NCBI GenBank assembly: GCA_964609465.1
Contig: CAZSSQ010000015.1
Coordinates: forward strand, 1-24,393
DNA from: CAVSBT01 sp964609465
Lineage (GTDB): Bacteria; Chloroflexota; Dehalococcoidia; DSTF01; JALHUB01
Direction: 5' to 3'
DNA: 24,393 bases
Part shown: one piece after another, positions 7,353 through 15,135 of the stretch
How the letters are laid out: each line of letters starts with the position of its first letter
Numbering within the stretch: position 1 is the first letter of the stretch
Notes under the pieces: generated by a model
The model's database searches: none
Seen by the model: the letters and a program-made list of their open reading frames with translations, nothing else
Told to the model about the DNA's origin: nothing
Position numbers and translations under genes: made by a program

Positions 7353-7477
7353 CGGAGACGCCGACCCGTAGTCCGCGTGGGCGCGACCGCCGGCTGAGGT
7401 CGGCTTCCGCCTCCGCCGGTTGGGGCCGCAGGCCTCGAATCCCCACGAGTGGCGCCCGCCACTTGCGGACCCGCTAA
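7349..7477 (+). CDS. Doubtful 42-residue Arg-rich ORF overlapping the cobU stop
   Basis: An ATG overlaps the cobU stop codon (ATGA) and opens a 42-residue frame rich in Arg, Ser and Pro. No family is recognised. The composition is what a GC-rich non-coding region would give by chance, and the same DNA can fold into a branched structure (7371-7470). The translational-coupling geometry is the only positive sign. It should be treated as uncertain. Confidence 0.15.
   Translation: MTETPTRSPRGRDRRLRSASASAGWGRRPRIPTSGARHLRTR
7371..7470 (+). other. Possible branched RNA/DNA structure between cobU and the rhomboid gene
   Basis: GTCCGCGTGG (7371-7380) can pair with CCAC..GCGGAC (7459-7470). Inside this helix three short hairpins are possible: CGACC/GGTCG (7384-7402), GCCT/AGGC (7409-7433) and CTCG/CGAG (7434-7449). 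The result is cloverleaf-like, but it does not satisfy tRNA consensus positions. In DNA this GC-rich such pairings are common, so confidence is low. Confidence 0.2.
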
Positions 7478-7574
7478 AGGCCGCCTCGCTTGCCCTGGTG
7501 GGCGTCCGCGTTCTACTATCGGCTGTCAGCGCCTGAGGACGGCGCCGCCTGATAGCTCCGGGGCTCCGCCGCCG

Positions 7575-8318
7575 ATGATTCCTGTTGGCGACCGCCTGAG
7601 CACGCGCACCCTACCCTACGTCAACATCGGCATCATCGTTGTCAACTTCCTGGTCTTCTTCTACGAGCTAACCCTCAACGCGCAAGCCCCCTTCCGGGGC
7701 CTCTCCGAGCTCGACCGCTGGTTCTACGACTGGGGCGCCATCCCTGCCTGCGTCAGCGACTCGCTGGGCCTGAATCCGAACGTGAACCCTCGTGACCTGA
7801 CCGCCTTCTGCGGGGGCCAGCATCCGCTCCTCACTGTGTTCACGTCCATGTTCATGCACGCCGGGTGGCTTCACATCCTGGGCAACATGCTCTTCCTGTG
7901 GGTCTTCGGCGACAATGTTGAGGACGCCCTGGGGCACGTGCGCTACCTGGTGTTCTACCTTGTCGTCGGCCTGGTGGCCACGGCGACCCAGATAGCGTTG
8001 AGCATGAATGATCTGGTTCCAGGGATCGGGGCCAGCGGCGCCATCGCCGGTGTGATGGGGGCTTACCTGGTGATGTACCCGCGGGCCCGCATCGCCGTCT
8101 TCATGCCCTTGTTCTTCTTCCTCGGCGCCCCCTATGTCCCTGCCGCCGCTCTCATAGGCATCTGGTTCCTGATGCAGCTCTTCACCGGCGTGGCGTCCCT
8201 GGGCCAGACCGCCGGTAGCGGCGTCGCCTGGTGGGCGCACGTCGGTGGCTTCCTGGCCGGCGTTGTCCTGGTTAACCTCTTCCGCGCGGGGCGACGGCCC
8301 CGCCGGCGCTACTACTAG
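7575..8318 (+). CDS. Rhomboid-family intramembrane serine protease
   Basis: This 247-residue multi-pass membrane protein has the rhomboid catalytic dyad: Ser154 in GASGA (152-156) and His222 in WAHVGGFLAG (220-229). The block HAGWLHILGNMLFLWVFG (95-112) is the conserved HxxxN region of TM2, and GxxxAxxG-like packing follows the Ser. Membrane segments are visible at about 16-32, 100-115, 123-141, 152-170, 172-190, 194-210 and 219-236. The ATG at 7575 begins just before the first membrane segment. The frame is open for 126 bases upstream, but that part is Pro/Arg-rich and lacks a ribosome-binding site. No strong Shine-Dalgarno sequence precedes the chosen start. It cleaves transmembrane substrates; which ones cannot be inferred. 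Confidence 0.9.
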   Translation: MIPVGDRLSTRTLPYVNIGIIVVNFLVFFYELTLNAQAPFRGLSELDRWFYDWGAIPACVSDSLGLNPNVNPRDLTAFCGGQHPLLTVFTSMFMHAGWLHILGNMLFLWVFGDNVEDALGHVRYLVFYLVVGLVATATQIALSMNDLVPGIGASGAIAGVMGAYLVMYPRARIAVFMPLFFFLGAPYVPAAALIGIWFLMQLFTGVASLGQTAGSGVAWWAHVGGFLAGVVLVNLFRAGRRPRRRYY

Positions 8319-8337
8319 CGCGGCCGCTTCTGGGAGG

Positions 8338-8368
8338 GGTGAGCAGACCGGCCACGCTGCGGCTCACC
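8338..8368. terminator. Possible bidirectional hairpin between convergent genes
   Basis: GGTGAGC (8338-8344) and GCTCACC (8362-8368) form a 7-bp stem between the plus-strand rhomboid gene and the minus-strand sppA-like gene. There is no T-run on either side. The position is right for a terminator, the sequence evidence is weak. Confidence 0.25.
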
Positions 8369-8449
8369 ACGGGTTAGACCGTATCCAGCGGAGCGAAAGA
8401 GACGGGTTTCCTGGGAACGTGGACAATCTGCGGGCGGAGGGGGACTCCT

Positions 8450-9247
8450 TCAGCGGAGCCGGTAGTCGATGCGGCCGCGGAGCCCTTGCTCCACCGCCGC
8501 CGCTATCTCTTCCACGAAGGCGCTGGCCATGCGCTGGAAGAGGATGGTGCGCAGCCCACGCCGCGGCCGCACGTAGGCCAGGCGTCGCGGCACCTTCCCC
8601 AGCTCCATCGCTATCTCGATGGCCCTCTCCAGGTCGCCCAGCTCGTCGACCAGCGAGGCCTCCTTGGCTTGAGCGGCGCTGAAGACCTCGCCGGTGGCCA
8701 GGGTCCGCGCTTTCTCCGGGTCGAGGTTGCGGGCCTCCGCAACCGTGGAGACGAAGCGCTCGTAGAACTCGTCCAGAAGCGCCTGTTCCTTCTGCTTCTC
8801 CTCCTCGGTGGGCTCCCGGAAGGGGTACCACATGTCCTTCAGGCGGCCGCTCTTCGTAACGGAGACGCCGACGCCGTACCGACGCATGAACTCATAGACG
8901 AGGGGCCGGATGCTGATGACGCCTATGGACCCGACCAGGGCGCTGGGGATGGCCACGATCCTGGTGGCGGCGCAGCTCAGCAGGTAGGCGCCCGAGGCAC
9001 CCATGCCTCGAACGAAGGCCACCACGGGCTTGCGGGCGCTGACCCGGGCTAGGGCCCGGTGCAGGTAATCGGAGGCGGAGGCCGAGCCCCCCGGCGAATC
9101 GATGTCTACTACCACCGCCCGCACGCGGGCGTTCTCCTCCAGGGAGCGGAAGATACGCACGAACTCGGCCGTGCGCACGGCGGAGCCCAGGGCCCCGGAG
9201 ACCTCCACCACGGCGATTCGCTCCGGATTCAACCAGCGGAAGACCAT
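8450..9247 (-). CDS. sppA: SppA-type signal peptide peptidase without membrane anchor
   Basis: This 265-residue S49-family serine peptidase is of the short (36K-type) SppA class. The catalytic Ser is Ser85 in GMGASGAYL and the general-base Lys is Lys137 in KSGRLKDM. The 52-residue spacing equals that of Bacillus SppA (Ser147/Lys199). DIDSPGGS at 48-55 is the conserved oxyanion/strand motif. The protein begins directly with the first beta-strand (NPERIAVVEVSG), and no signal anchor or membrane segment is present. An in-frame TGA nine bases upstream of the ATG at 9247 prevents extension. GAGG lies seven bases before the ATG. It follows thrC by 33 bases and probably shares its transcript. It may act on cleaved signal peptides from the cytoplasmic face, but location is inferred. 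Confidence 0.85.
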   Translation of the reverse strand: MVFRWLNPERIAVVEVSGALGSAVRTAEFVRIFRSLEENARVRAVVVDIDSPGGSASASDYLHRALARVSARKPVVAFVRGMGASGAYLLSCAATRIVAIPSALVGSIGVISIRPLVYEFMRRYGVGVSVTKSGRLKDMWYPFREPTEEEKQKEQALLDEFYERFVSTVAEARNLDPEKARTLATGEVFSAAQAKEASLVDELGDLERAIEIAMELGKVPRRLAYVRPRRGLRTILFQRMASAFVEEIAAAVEQGLRGRIDYRLR

Positions 9248-9280
9248 GAGTTTACCTCAACTGCGTCGGCCGGCCCCGCC

Positions 9281-10375
9281 TCAGCGCCAGCCCATGGCCC
9301 CTTCGATGGCGGCCAGGTCGGCGGGCAGGTGGTGGAGCTCCGGCGGCGTGGCCATGGCGGTGTCCGGGTCCTTGAGGCCGCTGCCAGTGATGATGCAGAC
9401 GACGGTCCGCCCTCGCAGGTCCAGCCCGCCGGCCGCCGTCTTCAAGAGGCCGGCCACGGCCGCGCCCGACGCCGGTTCGGAGAAGATGCCCTCCTCTTGG
9501 GCCAGCCGGTGATAGGCGTCCAGTATCTGGTCGTCGCTGACGGCATCGATGACGCCGCCGGACTCATCGCGGGCGGCCACGGCCCCCTTCCAGCTAGCCG
9601 GGTTGCCTATGCGGATGGCCGAGGCCACGGTCTGCGGGTCCTCCACCGGCCTGCCGAGGACGATGGGAGCAGCGCCGGCAGCCTGGAACCCCATCATGCG
9701 CGGGCGCTGCCCCGCCTTTCCCAGCCGGTGGTACTCAACGAACCCCTTCCAGTAGGCGGTGATGTTGCCGGCGTTGCCCACCGGGATGAAGAGATAGTCT
9801 GGCGCCTCGCCCAGTACGTCCACGATCTCGAAGGCGGCGGTCTTCTGGCCTTCGATGCGGAAGGGGTTGACTGAGTTCACCAGGGCGATGGCGTGCTTCT
9901 CGGTGATGGCGCGGGCCAGCCCCAAAGCCTGATCGAAGCTGCCGTCGATGTCGATGATGCGGGCGCCGTGGGCTACGGCCTGCGCCAGCTTTCCCAGGGC
10001 GATGCGTCCGTGGGGGACCACCACGTAGGCCGCCAGGCCGCAGTGAGCGGCGTAGGCGGCCGCCGAGGCGCTGGTGTTGCCGGTGGAGGCGCACATGACG
10101 GCCCGCATACCCGCCTCGAGCGCCTTGGCCACCGCCACCACCATGCCCCGGTCCTTGAAGGAGCCGGTGGGGTTGCAGGATTCCAGCTTGAAGTAGAGGG
10201 CCTCGCAGCCGACCTCGGCCTCCAGGTGGCGCGAGCGCACCAGGGGCGTATCGCCCTCACCCAGGTTCAGCAGTGGCGTCGCTTCCGTGACCGGCAGGTG
10301 CTGGCGGTAGTGCCGGAGGACGCCCGGTTTGGGGCTATCAAGGGCAGGCTCACTCCTCTGTGAGGCCGACAGCAT
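9281..10375 (-). CDS. thrC: Threonine synthase
   Basis: This 364-residue PLP enzyme converts O-phosphohomoserine to threonine. The PLP lysine is Lys74 in PTGSFKDRG (69-77). The phosphate/substrate loop ASTGNTSAS follows near 95-105, and the C-terminal ITGSGLKDP block is typical. The length fits the shorter bacterial/archaeal type of threonine synthase rather than the longer yeast/E. coli form. The ATG at 10375 has AAGGAG ten bases upstream and overlaps the end of the coiled-coil gene by 26 bases, so translation is probably coupled. It is two genes downstream of homoserine dehydrogenase. No homoserine kinase gene is visible in this stretch. Confidence 0.9.
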   Translation of the reverse strand: MLSASQRSEPALDSPKPGVLRHYRQHLPVTEATPLLNLGEGDTPLVRSRHLEAEVGCEALYFKLESCNPTGSFKDRGMVVAVAKALEAGMRAVMCASTGNTSASAAAYAAHCGLAAYVVVPHGRIALGKLAQAVAHGARIIDIDGSFDQALGLARAITEKHAIALVNSVNPFRIEGQKTAAFEIVDVLGEAPDYLFIPVGNAGNITAYWKGFVEYHRLGKAGQRPRMMGFQAAGAAPIVLGRPVEDPQTVASAIRIGNPASWKGAVAARDESGGVIDAVSDDQILDAYHRLAQEEGIFSEPASGAAVAGLLKTAAGGLDLRGRTVVCIITGSGLKDPDTAMATPPELHHLPADLAAIEGAMGWR

Positions 10376-11366
10376 GCTGCTTTAGCTCCTTGATCTCGCG
10401 TTCCAGCTCTTCGATCTGGCGTCGCTTCAGGCGCTCCTGGCCGCTGCTCAGCTTGAGCAGATGCTCGACGAACTGCTGGCGGTGGCGCATGATCTCCTCA
10501 CGCAATGCCTCCAGCCGGCCCAGATAGCCCTGGGTGCGCCCATCCAGGACGCTGAGGAGTTGCTCCTCGTGAGCCAGGAGGCCTCGCAGCTCGTTGACGC
10601 TTTCCTCGACCTGCGCCAGACGGTCCTCCAGGCGCTGCCTCTCTACCTTGAGCAGCTCCATCCTCTCCGAGAGCTCAGTGAGGGCCCGGAGGTCCCGCCT
10701 CTCCGACTCCACCTCTGCCTCCACACGGCGCGCCGCCTCCAAGGCTACGCGGGCCCTCTCCGCCTGAAGGTCATCCTCACGCTCCAGACCCTGGATGGCA
10801 GCGTCGATGCGCGAGATGTCCTGGTCGATGCGATTCGTGGCTTCCAGGTTGCGGGATGCGCGGCCCTCCAGGGCCTCCAAGCGCTGCTCCATGGTTTCGG
10901 CCCGCGCACTGGCCAGGGCGATGCCCTCCTGATAGCGCCGGGCGGCGTCCTCAATGCCGCTCTGGCGATCCAGCCACTCCTCGACCTGGCGCTCAAGGCC
11001 CTCCAGTCGACGGTGCAGGTCCGCCACCTCCACGCGTCCGCGCTCCGCCTCCGACATGCGCTGGCGGATGGTCTCTTCTAACTGGCCGCGGCCCTGCACC
11101 TGCTGCTCCTGGAGACGGGCCAACACATCCTTGAGCTGGCGCATCTCCTCCTGGAGGGGCACAATCGCGCTCCCCTGGCTGGCCAGGTCGGCGATGGTCG
11201 CCTCCTGCTGACGCATCTTGTCAGAGACGTCCAGAGCCATGGCCTGGGTCTGGTCTGTCTGATGCTGGACCTTGCCAAGCTGGGCTTTCAGCAGGTGAAA
11301 CTGGTCCTGGAGCCAGGCCAGCGTGCTGATGCTCTGGGAGGGGTCTTCCCTGGGTCGAGCCACCAC
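10350..11366 (-). CDS. Long coiled-coil protein of unknown function
   Basis: This is a 338-residue, highly charged protein almost entirely predictable as alpha-helical coiled coil from about residue 15 to 330, rich in Glu, Arg, Leu, Gln and Ala. No signal peptide, membrane segment, ATPase motif or catalytic motif is visible. It may form long rods or act as a scaffold, in the manner of SMC-arm or tropomyosin-like proteins, but no family is recognised. Two GTG codons in a row (11364-11366 and 11361-11363) can start it; AGGAGG lies 3 and 6 bases upstream respectively, so the second may be used. It sits 9 bases after hom and overlaps thrC by 26 bases, so it is embedded in the threonine unit. Confidence 0.8.
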   Translation of the reverse strand: MVARPREDPSQSISTLAWLQDQFHLLKAQLGKVQHQTDQTQAMALDVSDKMRQQEATIADLASQGSAIVPLQEEMRQLKDVLARLQEQQVQGRGQLEETIRQRMSEAERGRVEVADLHRRLEGLERQVEEWLDRQSGIEDAARRYQEGIALASARAETMEQRLEALEGRASRNLEATNRIDQDISRIDAAIQGLEREDDLQAERARVALEAARRVEAEVESERRDLRALTELSERMELLKVERQRLEDRLAQVEESVNELRGLLAHEEQLLSVLDGRTQGYLGRLEALREEIMRHRQQFVEHLLKLSSGQERLKRRQIEELEREIKELKQHAVGLTEE

Positions 11367-11375
11367 CGACCTCCT

Positions 11376-12677
11376 TTACCCTTCCACGCGCAGGAAGTTG
11401 CCGATCTCCGCCACCACCGGCAGCCGCGCTACCTCCTGGAGGGCCTGCTGCACAGCCTCCTCCTGGGCCTCGTGCGTCATGATGACGATCTCCGCCGTCT
11501 GCGCCTGCGGGTCGGCCTCCTTCTGGATAACGGACGCGATGCTGATCTGGTGGACGCCCAGGACGTGAGCGATCCTGGCCAGCACGCCGGGACTATCCAC
11601 GATCATCATCCGCATGTAGTAGCGGGTGCGCAGCTCGCTCATGGGCCGCACGGAGACGGTCTGTTGCGGGGGCGGCGACGGTCTCTCAGGGGGGCCACTG
11701 ACGATGCTCCGGGCAGCGTCCAGGACATCGGCGACGACGGCGCTGGAGGTCGGCAGTGAGCCAGCGCCCTGTCCCTGGAAGAGCACACGACCCACCAGGT
11801 CGCCCTCCACCTGGACGGCGTTGAGGACGCCATCGACCTTGGCCAGGAGCTCTTCCTCATGCAGGAGAGCGGGGTGAACGCGGACCTGCAACTGGGAATC
11901 GTGCTTGCGGGCCAGGGCCAGCAGCTTGATGGCATAGCCCAGCTCGCGGGCATAGCGAAAGTCGCGAGCACTGAGACGAGTGATGCCCTCCCGGTGGACA
12001 TCGTCTGGATGGACGTCGGTGTGGAAGGCCAGGCTGGCCAGGATGGCCAGCTTGTAGACCGCATCCACCCCCTCGATGTCGTTGGCAGGGTTCGCCTCGG
12101 CGTAGCCCAGCTCCTGGGCGCGACGCAGCACCGGCTCGAAGTCGCTCCCCTCCCGGCTCATGCTGGTCAGAATGTAGTTGGTGGTGCCGTTGATGATGGC
12201 GCTAATGGCGGTGATCTCGTTGGCCAGGAGGTCGCGCTTCAACGGGGCGATGATGGGGATGCCACCGCCCACGCTGGCCTCGAATAGGATGTCAACCCCG
12301 CGCTGGTGGGCCAGGGCGCGCAGCTCTGCCCCGTGCTTGGCGATGACCTCCTTGTTGGCCGTGACCACGTACTTGCCGGCCTCCAGGGCCTGCCGCTGGT
12401 ACTCATAGGCTGGGTGCTCGCCCCCCAGCACCTCGATGACGATGTCAATCGCGGCGTTGTCGACGATGTCTCGCACATCCTGGGTGAACAGGGCGCGATC
12501 GACCCGCACCGGCCTTTCCCTATCCGGCTCCCGCTCCAGGATGCGTACCAGCCGCAGGGGACATCCGACCTGTTGTCCGTAGGCGTCGCCCCGCTCCAGG
12601 AGAGCGCGGGCCACGCCGCTGCCCACGACCCCCAGGCCCATGAGCCCCACGCCTACCTCAGAACGGCTTCCGACCAC
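11376..12677 (-). CDS. hom: Homoserine dehydrogenase with C-terminal ACT domain
   Basis: This 433-residue monofunctional enzyme reduces aspartate semialdehyde to homoserine. The nucleotide-binding motif GLMGLGVVGSGV is at 11-22, VVTANKE at 104-110 with the conserved Lys109, and the substrate loop NGTTNYIL at 163-170. An ACT domain occupies about 353-430 (YYMRMMIVDSPGVLARIA), so allosteric control by threonine is likely by family knowledge. The start is GTG at 12677, separated by a single base from the stop of the upstream foldase gene, with GGGGAGGGG upstream. The stop TAA lies just before the AGGAGG of the coiled-coil gene. This tight packing indicates one transcript. Confidence 0.93.
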   Translation of the reverse strand: MVGSRSEVGVGLMGLGVVGSGVARALLERGDAYGQQVGCPLRLVRILEREPDRERPVRVDRALFTQDVRDIVDNAAIDIVIEVLGGEHPAYEYQRQALEAGKYVVTANKEVIAKHGAELRALAHQRGVDILFEASVGGGIPIIAPLKRDLLANEITAISAIINGTTNYILTSMSREGSDFEPVLRRAQELGYAEANPANDIEGVDAVYKLAILASLAFHTDVHPDDVHREGITRLSARDFRYARELGYAIKLLALARKHDSQLQVRVHPALLHEEELLAKVDGVLNAVQVEGDLVGRVLFQGQGAGSLPTSSAVVADVLDAARSIVSGPPERPSPPPQQTVSVRPMSELRTRYYMRMMIVDSPGVLARIAHVLGVHQISIASVIQKEADPQAQTAEIVIMTHEAQEEAVQQALQEVARLPVVAEIGNFLRVEG

Positions 12678-12678
12678 G

Positions 12679-13692
12679 CTATTGCCCCTCCCCAGCCTCG
12701 CTCTGCACCACTTTCAGGAGGCTGTTGGTCTGCGCGTCGCTCAGCGAGATGGCCGCTCCCAAGCGCTCCTCAAGCTGGCTGAGCCATTCCTGTTGCGCCT
12801 TGTTCGCCAGAATGGGCCGCTGGCTGTCCGTCGTCTCCCGCTGGTCCTGCCTCTCCAGCACCTGGACGATGAAGAGCGCGCTCTGGCCGGTGATGATGTC
12901 GCTGATCTGGCCGATTTCCAGCGAGAATAGGACCTCGTCCAGGGCCGGGTCGACGAGGCCGCGGGGAGTCCAGTCCACCTCGCCCCCGTTCGCGCGGGAT
13001 GCCGTATCCAGGGAAACCTCGCCCGCCACCGCCGCGAAGTCCTCCCCGTTCCGAAGCCGCTCCAGAGCTGCCTTCGCGTCATCCTCGGTGGTGAGGACGA
13101 TCGCGCGAAAGCGAACCTGGTCTGCCGTCTTGGGGACTTCCTCCACGAATTTGGACTGGATAGCGGTTGCCGCCATGCCGGCGGCGATGACGTCCCGGTA
13201 GGCCTCCGTGGAGAGGCCGCTGTCGCGGACCGCCTTTCGGTAGGCGGTGGCGAACGTCTTCTGATCGGCGTCGTCGGGCACGCTTTCCTGGCGCCGGATC
13301 TCAGCGTCGATGGCTTCGTCGCTGAGATCAACTCCCTTCTCGGGTGCGCCCTGTCGCATCAACTCCTCCTGACCAATCTCGTTCAGGAGGAGCGACGTAG
13401 CCTGGGAAAGGCTTGCTGCGTACGTGGTGTTGCCTTCGCGGATGTCGTAGCGGAGGCGTCGCTCCAGGTAGTCCAAGCTGAAGGAGCGGTCCCCCACCCG
13501 AAGGACGGTCTCTCCCTTCGGGCGGATTTGAGTCTGGTAGTAGCCAAAGACGGCGATGATTGCCACGGCGATGAGAACCGCAGCGCCCAGAGCCATGACT
13601 AGGCGCTGACTACGCCGCTCCTCGTCCCACCGGGTCGTCGGCTTGCGGGAGCCGGGGCGGATTACAGGGGGGACACGCCTTCTCTTCGGCAA
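12679..13692 (-). CDS. Membrane-anchored parvulin/SurA-like peptidyl-prolyl isomerase
   Basis: This 337-residue protein has a basic N-terminus, one transmembrane segment at about 31-51 and an extracytoplasmic part. That part contains a helical SurA-N/trigger-factor-like region (about 65-190) and a parvulin rotamase domain (about 190-282). Within the latter, VRFRAIVL, a GEDFAAVAGEVSLDTASRANGGEVDW-type segment and GQISDIITGQSALFIVQVLE match the family. It is likely to help fold exported proteins. The start is TTG at 13692 with GGAG about 6-7 bases upstream; the next frame has no alternative with better support. It lies between rpsR and hom. There is no lipobox, unlike PrsA, so it is best seen as a type II membrane protein. 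Confidence 0.82.
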   Translation of the reverse strand: MPKRRRVPPVIRPGSRKPTTRWDEERRSQRLVMALGAAVLIAVAIIAVFGYYQTQIRPKGETVLRVGDRSFSLDYLERRLRYDIREGNTTYAASLSQATSLLLNEIGQEELMRQGAPEKGVDLSDEAIDAEIRRQESVPDDADQKTFATAYRKAVRDSGLSTEAYRDVIAAGMAATAIQSKFVEEVPKTADQVRFRAIVLTTEDDAKAALERLRNGEDFAAVAGEVSLDTASRANGGEVDWTPRGLVDPALDEVLFSLEIGQISDIITGQSALFIVQVLERQDQRETTDSQRPILANKAQQEWLSQLEERLGAAISLSDAQTNSLLKVVQSEAGEGQ

Positions 13693-13760
13693 GACTCGCT
13701 CCGCCGAGCTCTCGGTCCGGGCAACAAGCTTGCCCCAGGCCGAGGCCGGGACATGGTGAA

Positions 13761-13793
13761 GGGGCGGGAATCGAGATCATTTTCCCCGTCCCC
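13761..13793 (-). terminator. Possible hairpin between rpsR and the foldase gene
   Basis: On the minus strand GGGGACGGGGAA pairs imperfectly with TTCCCGCCCC across an 11-base loop. A T-run is lacking downstream. It may partly attenuate read-through from the ribosomal-protein genes into the foldase-hom-thrC genes. Confidence 0.25.
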
Positions 13794-13803
13794 CGTCGAA
13801 CGA

Positions 13804-14349
13804 TCAACTGCGGGGCGCGAAGGCTCCCGCGAGCCGGATGTGCTCCGCGGTGTAGGGCAGGAGAGCCAGGTGCCGGGCCCTCTTCAGGGCGATGGTGAGA
13901 CGGCGCTGGTGCTTGGCGCAGGTGCCCGTCTTGCGGCGAGGCTCGATCTTCCCCCGGTCCGATAGGTAGCGGCGGAGCTTCGCAACGTCCTTGTAGCCGA
14001 TCTCGTCGACGTGGTCGACGCAGAAGGAGCAGACCTTCCGCCTGGGGACGTAACGGCCGTGTCTCTTCCTCTCGGGCCTGGCGGCAACTGCCGGGGCTGG
14101 CTGTCCGGCAGGCGGGCCCGCCTCGACCAAGGGAGCAGCGCCTTCGCTGGTGAGAACAGGTTCTTCGGTCGGGGCCGGCTCCTCCTCAGGGGCTGCTTCT
14201 GCCTTGGCTTCGGCAACCGCTTCCGTTTTCTTCTCGACGGCAGCCGCGGCCCTCTTCCTGGTCGCGCTCCGGGGCTTCTCCTCGGCTACGTCTGCCGATT
14301 CGGCAGGCGGGCTCTCGGCCGTCTCGTCCCTCTCAGTCGCCTGGTCCAT
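13804..14349 (-). CDS. rpsR: 30S ribosomal protein S18 with long N-terminal extension
   Basis: The protein is 181 residues, more than twice the usual 75-85 of S18. Residues about 98-176 are a complete S18 domain (RYVPRRKVCSFCVDHV near the start, RRYLSDRGKI at 126-135, ARHLALLPYT near 158-167). It keeps a zinc-type set: Cys107, Cys110, Cys144 and His147. Residues 1-95 are a low-complexity extension rich in Ala, Glu, Pro and Lys, probably disordered. The ATG at 14349 has GAGGAG ten bases upstream, and there is no stop or competing start that would make the extension an artefact of frame choice. Internal GTG codons near the domain start exist, so a shorter product cannot be excluded. It follows ssb, the usual rpsF-ssb-rpsR order. 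Confidence 0.92.
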   Translation of the reverse strand: MDQATERDETAESPPAESADVAEEKPRSATRKRAAAAVEKKTEAVAEAKAEAAPEEEPAPTEEPVLTSEGAAPLVEAGPPAGQPAPAVAARPERKRHGRYVPRRKVCSFCVDHVDEIGYKDVAKLRRYLSDRGKIEPRRKTGTCAKHQRRLTIALKRARHLALLPYTAEHIRLAGAFAPRS

Positions 14350-14376
14350 GCAAACACTTCTCCTCAGGTAAGTGAC

Positions 14377-14790
14377 TTACTCGAAGGGCAGGTCATTGGG
14401 GTCCACCCGGTTCTCGGCCTCGGCTACTGGGGCGGCCTCCTCCGTCATAGGCGCCGCCTGCACCCGATCGAGGAAGAGGACGCTGTTGGCTACCACCTCA
14501 GTGCGGAAGCGCCTCTGGCCGTCTCCACCCTCCCAGCTACGGGTTTGCAGGCGTCCCTCCACGTAGGCGCGGCGCCCCTTTTGAAGGAACTGACTGCAGG
14601 TTTCGGCCAGCTTGCTCCAGGTGACGACGTTGAACCACTCGGTCTCTTCCTTCCGCTCGCCGTCGGGGGTAGTGTAGTTGCGGCTACAGGCGAGACGGAA
14701 GGTGGTCACTGCGTTGCCGTTGGCCGTATAGCGCATCTCTGGGTCTGTGCCTACATTGCCGATGAGCATCACCTTGTTGAGGCCCGCCAT
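14377..14790 (-). CDS. ssb: Single-stranded DNA-binding protein
   Basis: This 137-residue SSB has the OB-fold blocks NKVMLIGNVGTDPEMRYT (5-22), EETEWFNVVTW (48-58) and a KGRRAYVEGRL strand (about 71-81). The C-terminal tip DPNDLPFE is the acidic interaction tail; the canonical final Phe is followed by one extra Glu. It binds single-stranded DNA in replication, repair and recombination, acting as a tetramer in most bacteria. The ATG at 14790 has both AAGGAG and GAGGAG upstream. It lies between rpsF and rpsR, 27 bases before rpsR. Confidence 0.95.
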   Translation of the reverse strand: MAGLNKVMLIGNVGTDPEMRYTANGNAVTTFRLACSRNYTTPDGERKEETEWFNVVTWSKLAETCSQFLQKGRRAYVEGRLQTRSWEGGDGQRRFRTEVVANSVLFLDRVQAAPMTEEAAPVAEAENRVDPNDLPFE

Positions 14791-14831
14791 CTCCTCAAAC
14801 TCCTTCCGCCGAGCACCGCGGCTGGTCAGCC

Positions 14832-15119
14832 CTAGTCGCCCACGCGTATCAACAGGTGACGCAGCACCTCTTCCGAAATACGCAATCCCGCTTCCACACC
14901 GGACGTGCGGTCAGGCTCCAGCCTGACCTGGGTGACTAGGTAGTTCCCCTCCAGGTGTTTGTTGATAGGGTAGGCCAGCTTCCTGCGGCCCCAGCGATCA
15001 ACGTCCTTTACCTCACCGCCACGGTCTACAATCAACTGGCTTAACCTGTCGATTGCAGCGGGAATATCTTCCTCGGCCAACTCTGGACTCAGGATGACCA
15101 CTAGCTCGTAGTCGCGCAA
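14832..15119 (-). CDS. rpsF: 30S ribosomal protein S6
   Basis: This 95-residue S6 has the typical RDYELVVILSPEL N-terminus, the GGEVKDVDRWGRRKLAYPI segment (about 34-52), in which the Trp-Gly-Arg-Arg-Lys-Leu-Ala-Tyr block is diagnostic, and a C-terminal helix with HLLIR. The start is TTG at 15119 with GGGGGTGG about four bases upstream; no ATG gives a sensible N-terminus. It is first in the rpsF-ssb-rpsR unit, 40 bases before ssb, and is expected to form the S6:S18 heterodimer with RpsR on the 30S platform. Confidence 0.93.
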   Translation of the reverse strand: MRDYELVVILSPELAEEDIPAAIDRLSQLIVDRGGEVKDVDRWGRRKLAYPINKHLEGNYLVTQVRLEPDRTSGVEAGLRISEEVLRHLLIRVGD

Positions 15120-15135
15120 TCGACCACCCCCAGTA

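Noticed and set aside
7371..7470. A possible tRNA or tRNA-like gene
   Set aside because: A cloverleaf-like fold can be drawn, but T8, the D-arm and a pairing T-arm with GTTCRA are missing on both strands; kept only as a low-confidence structure.
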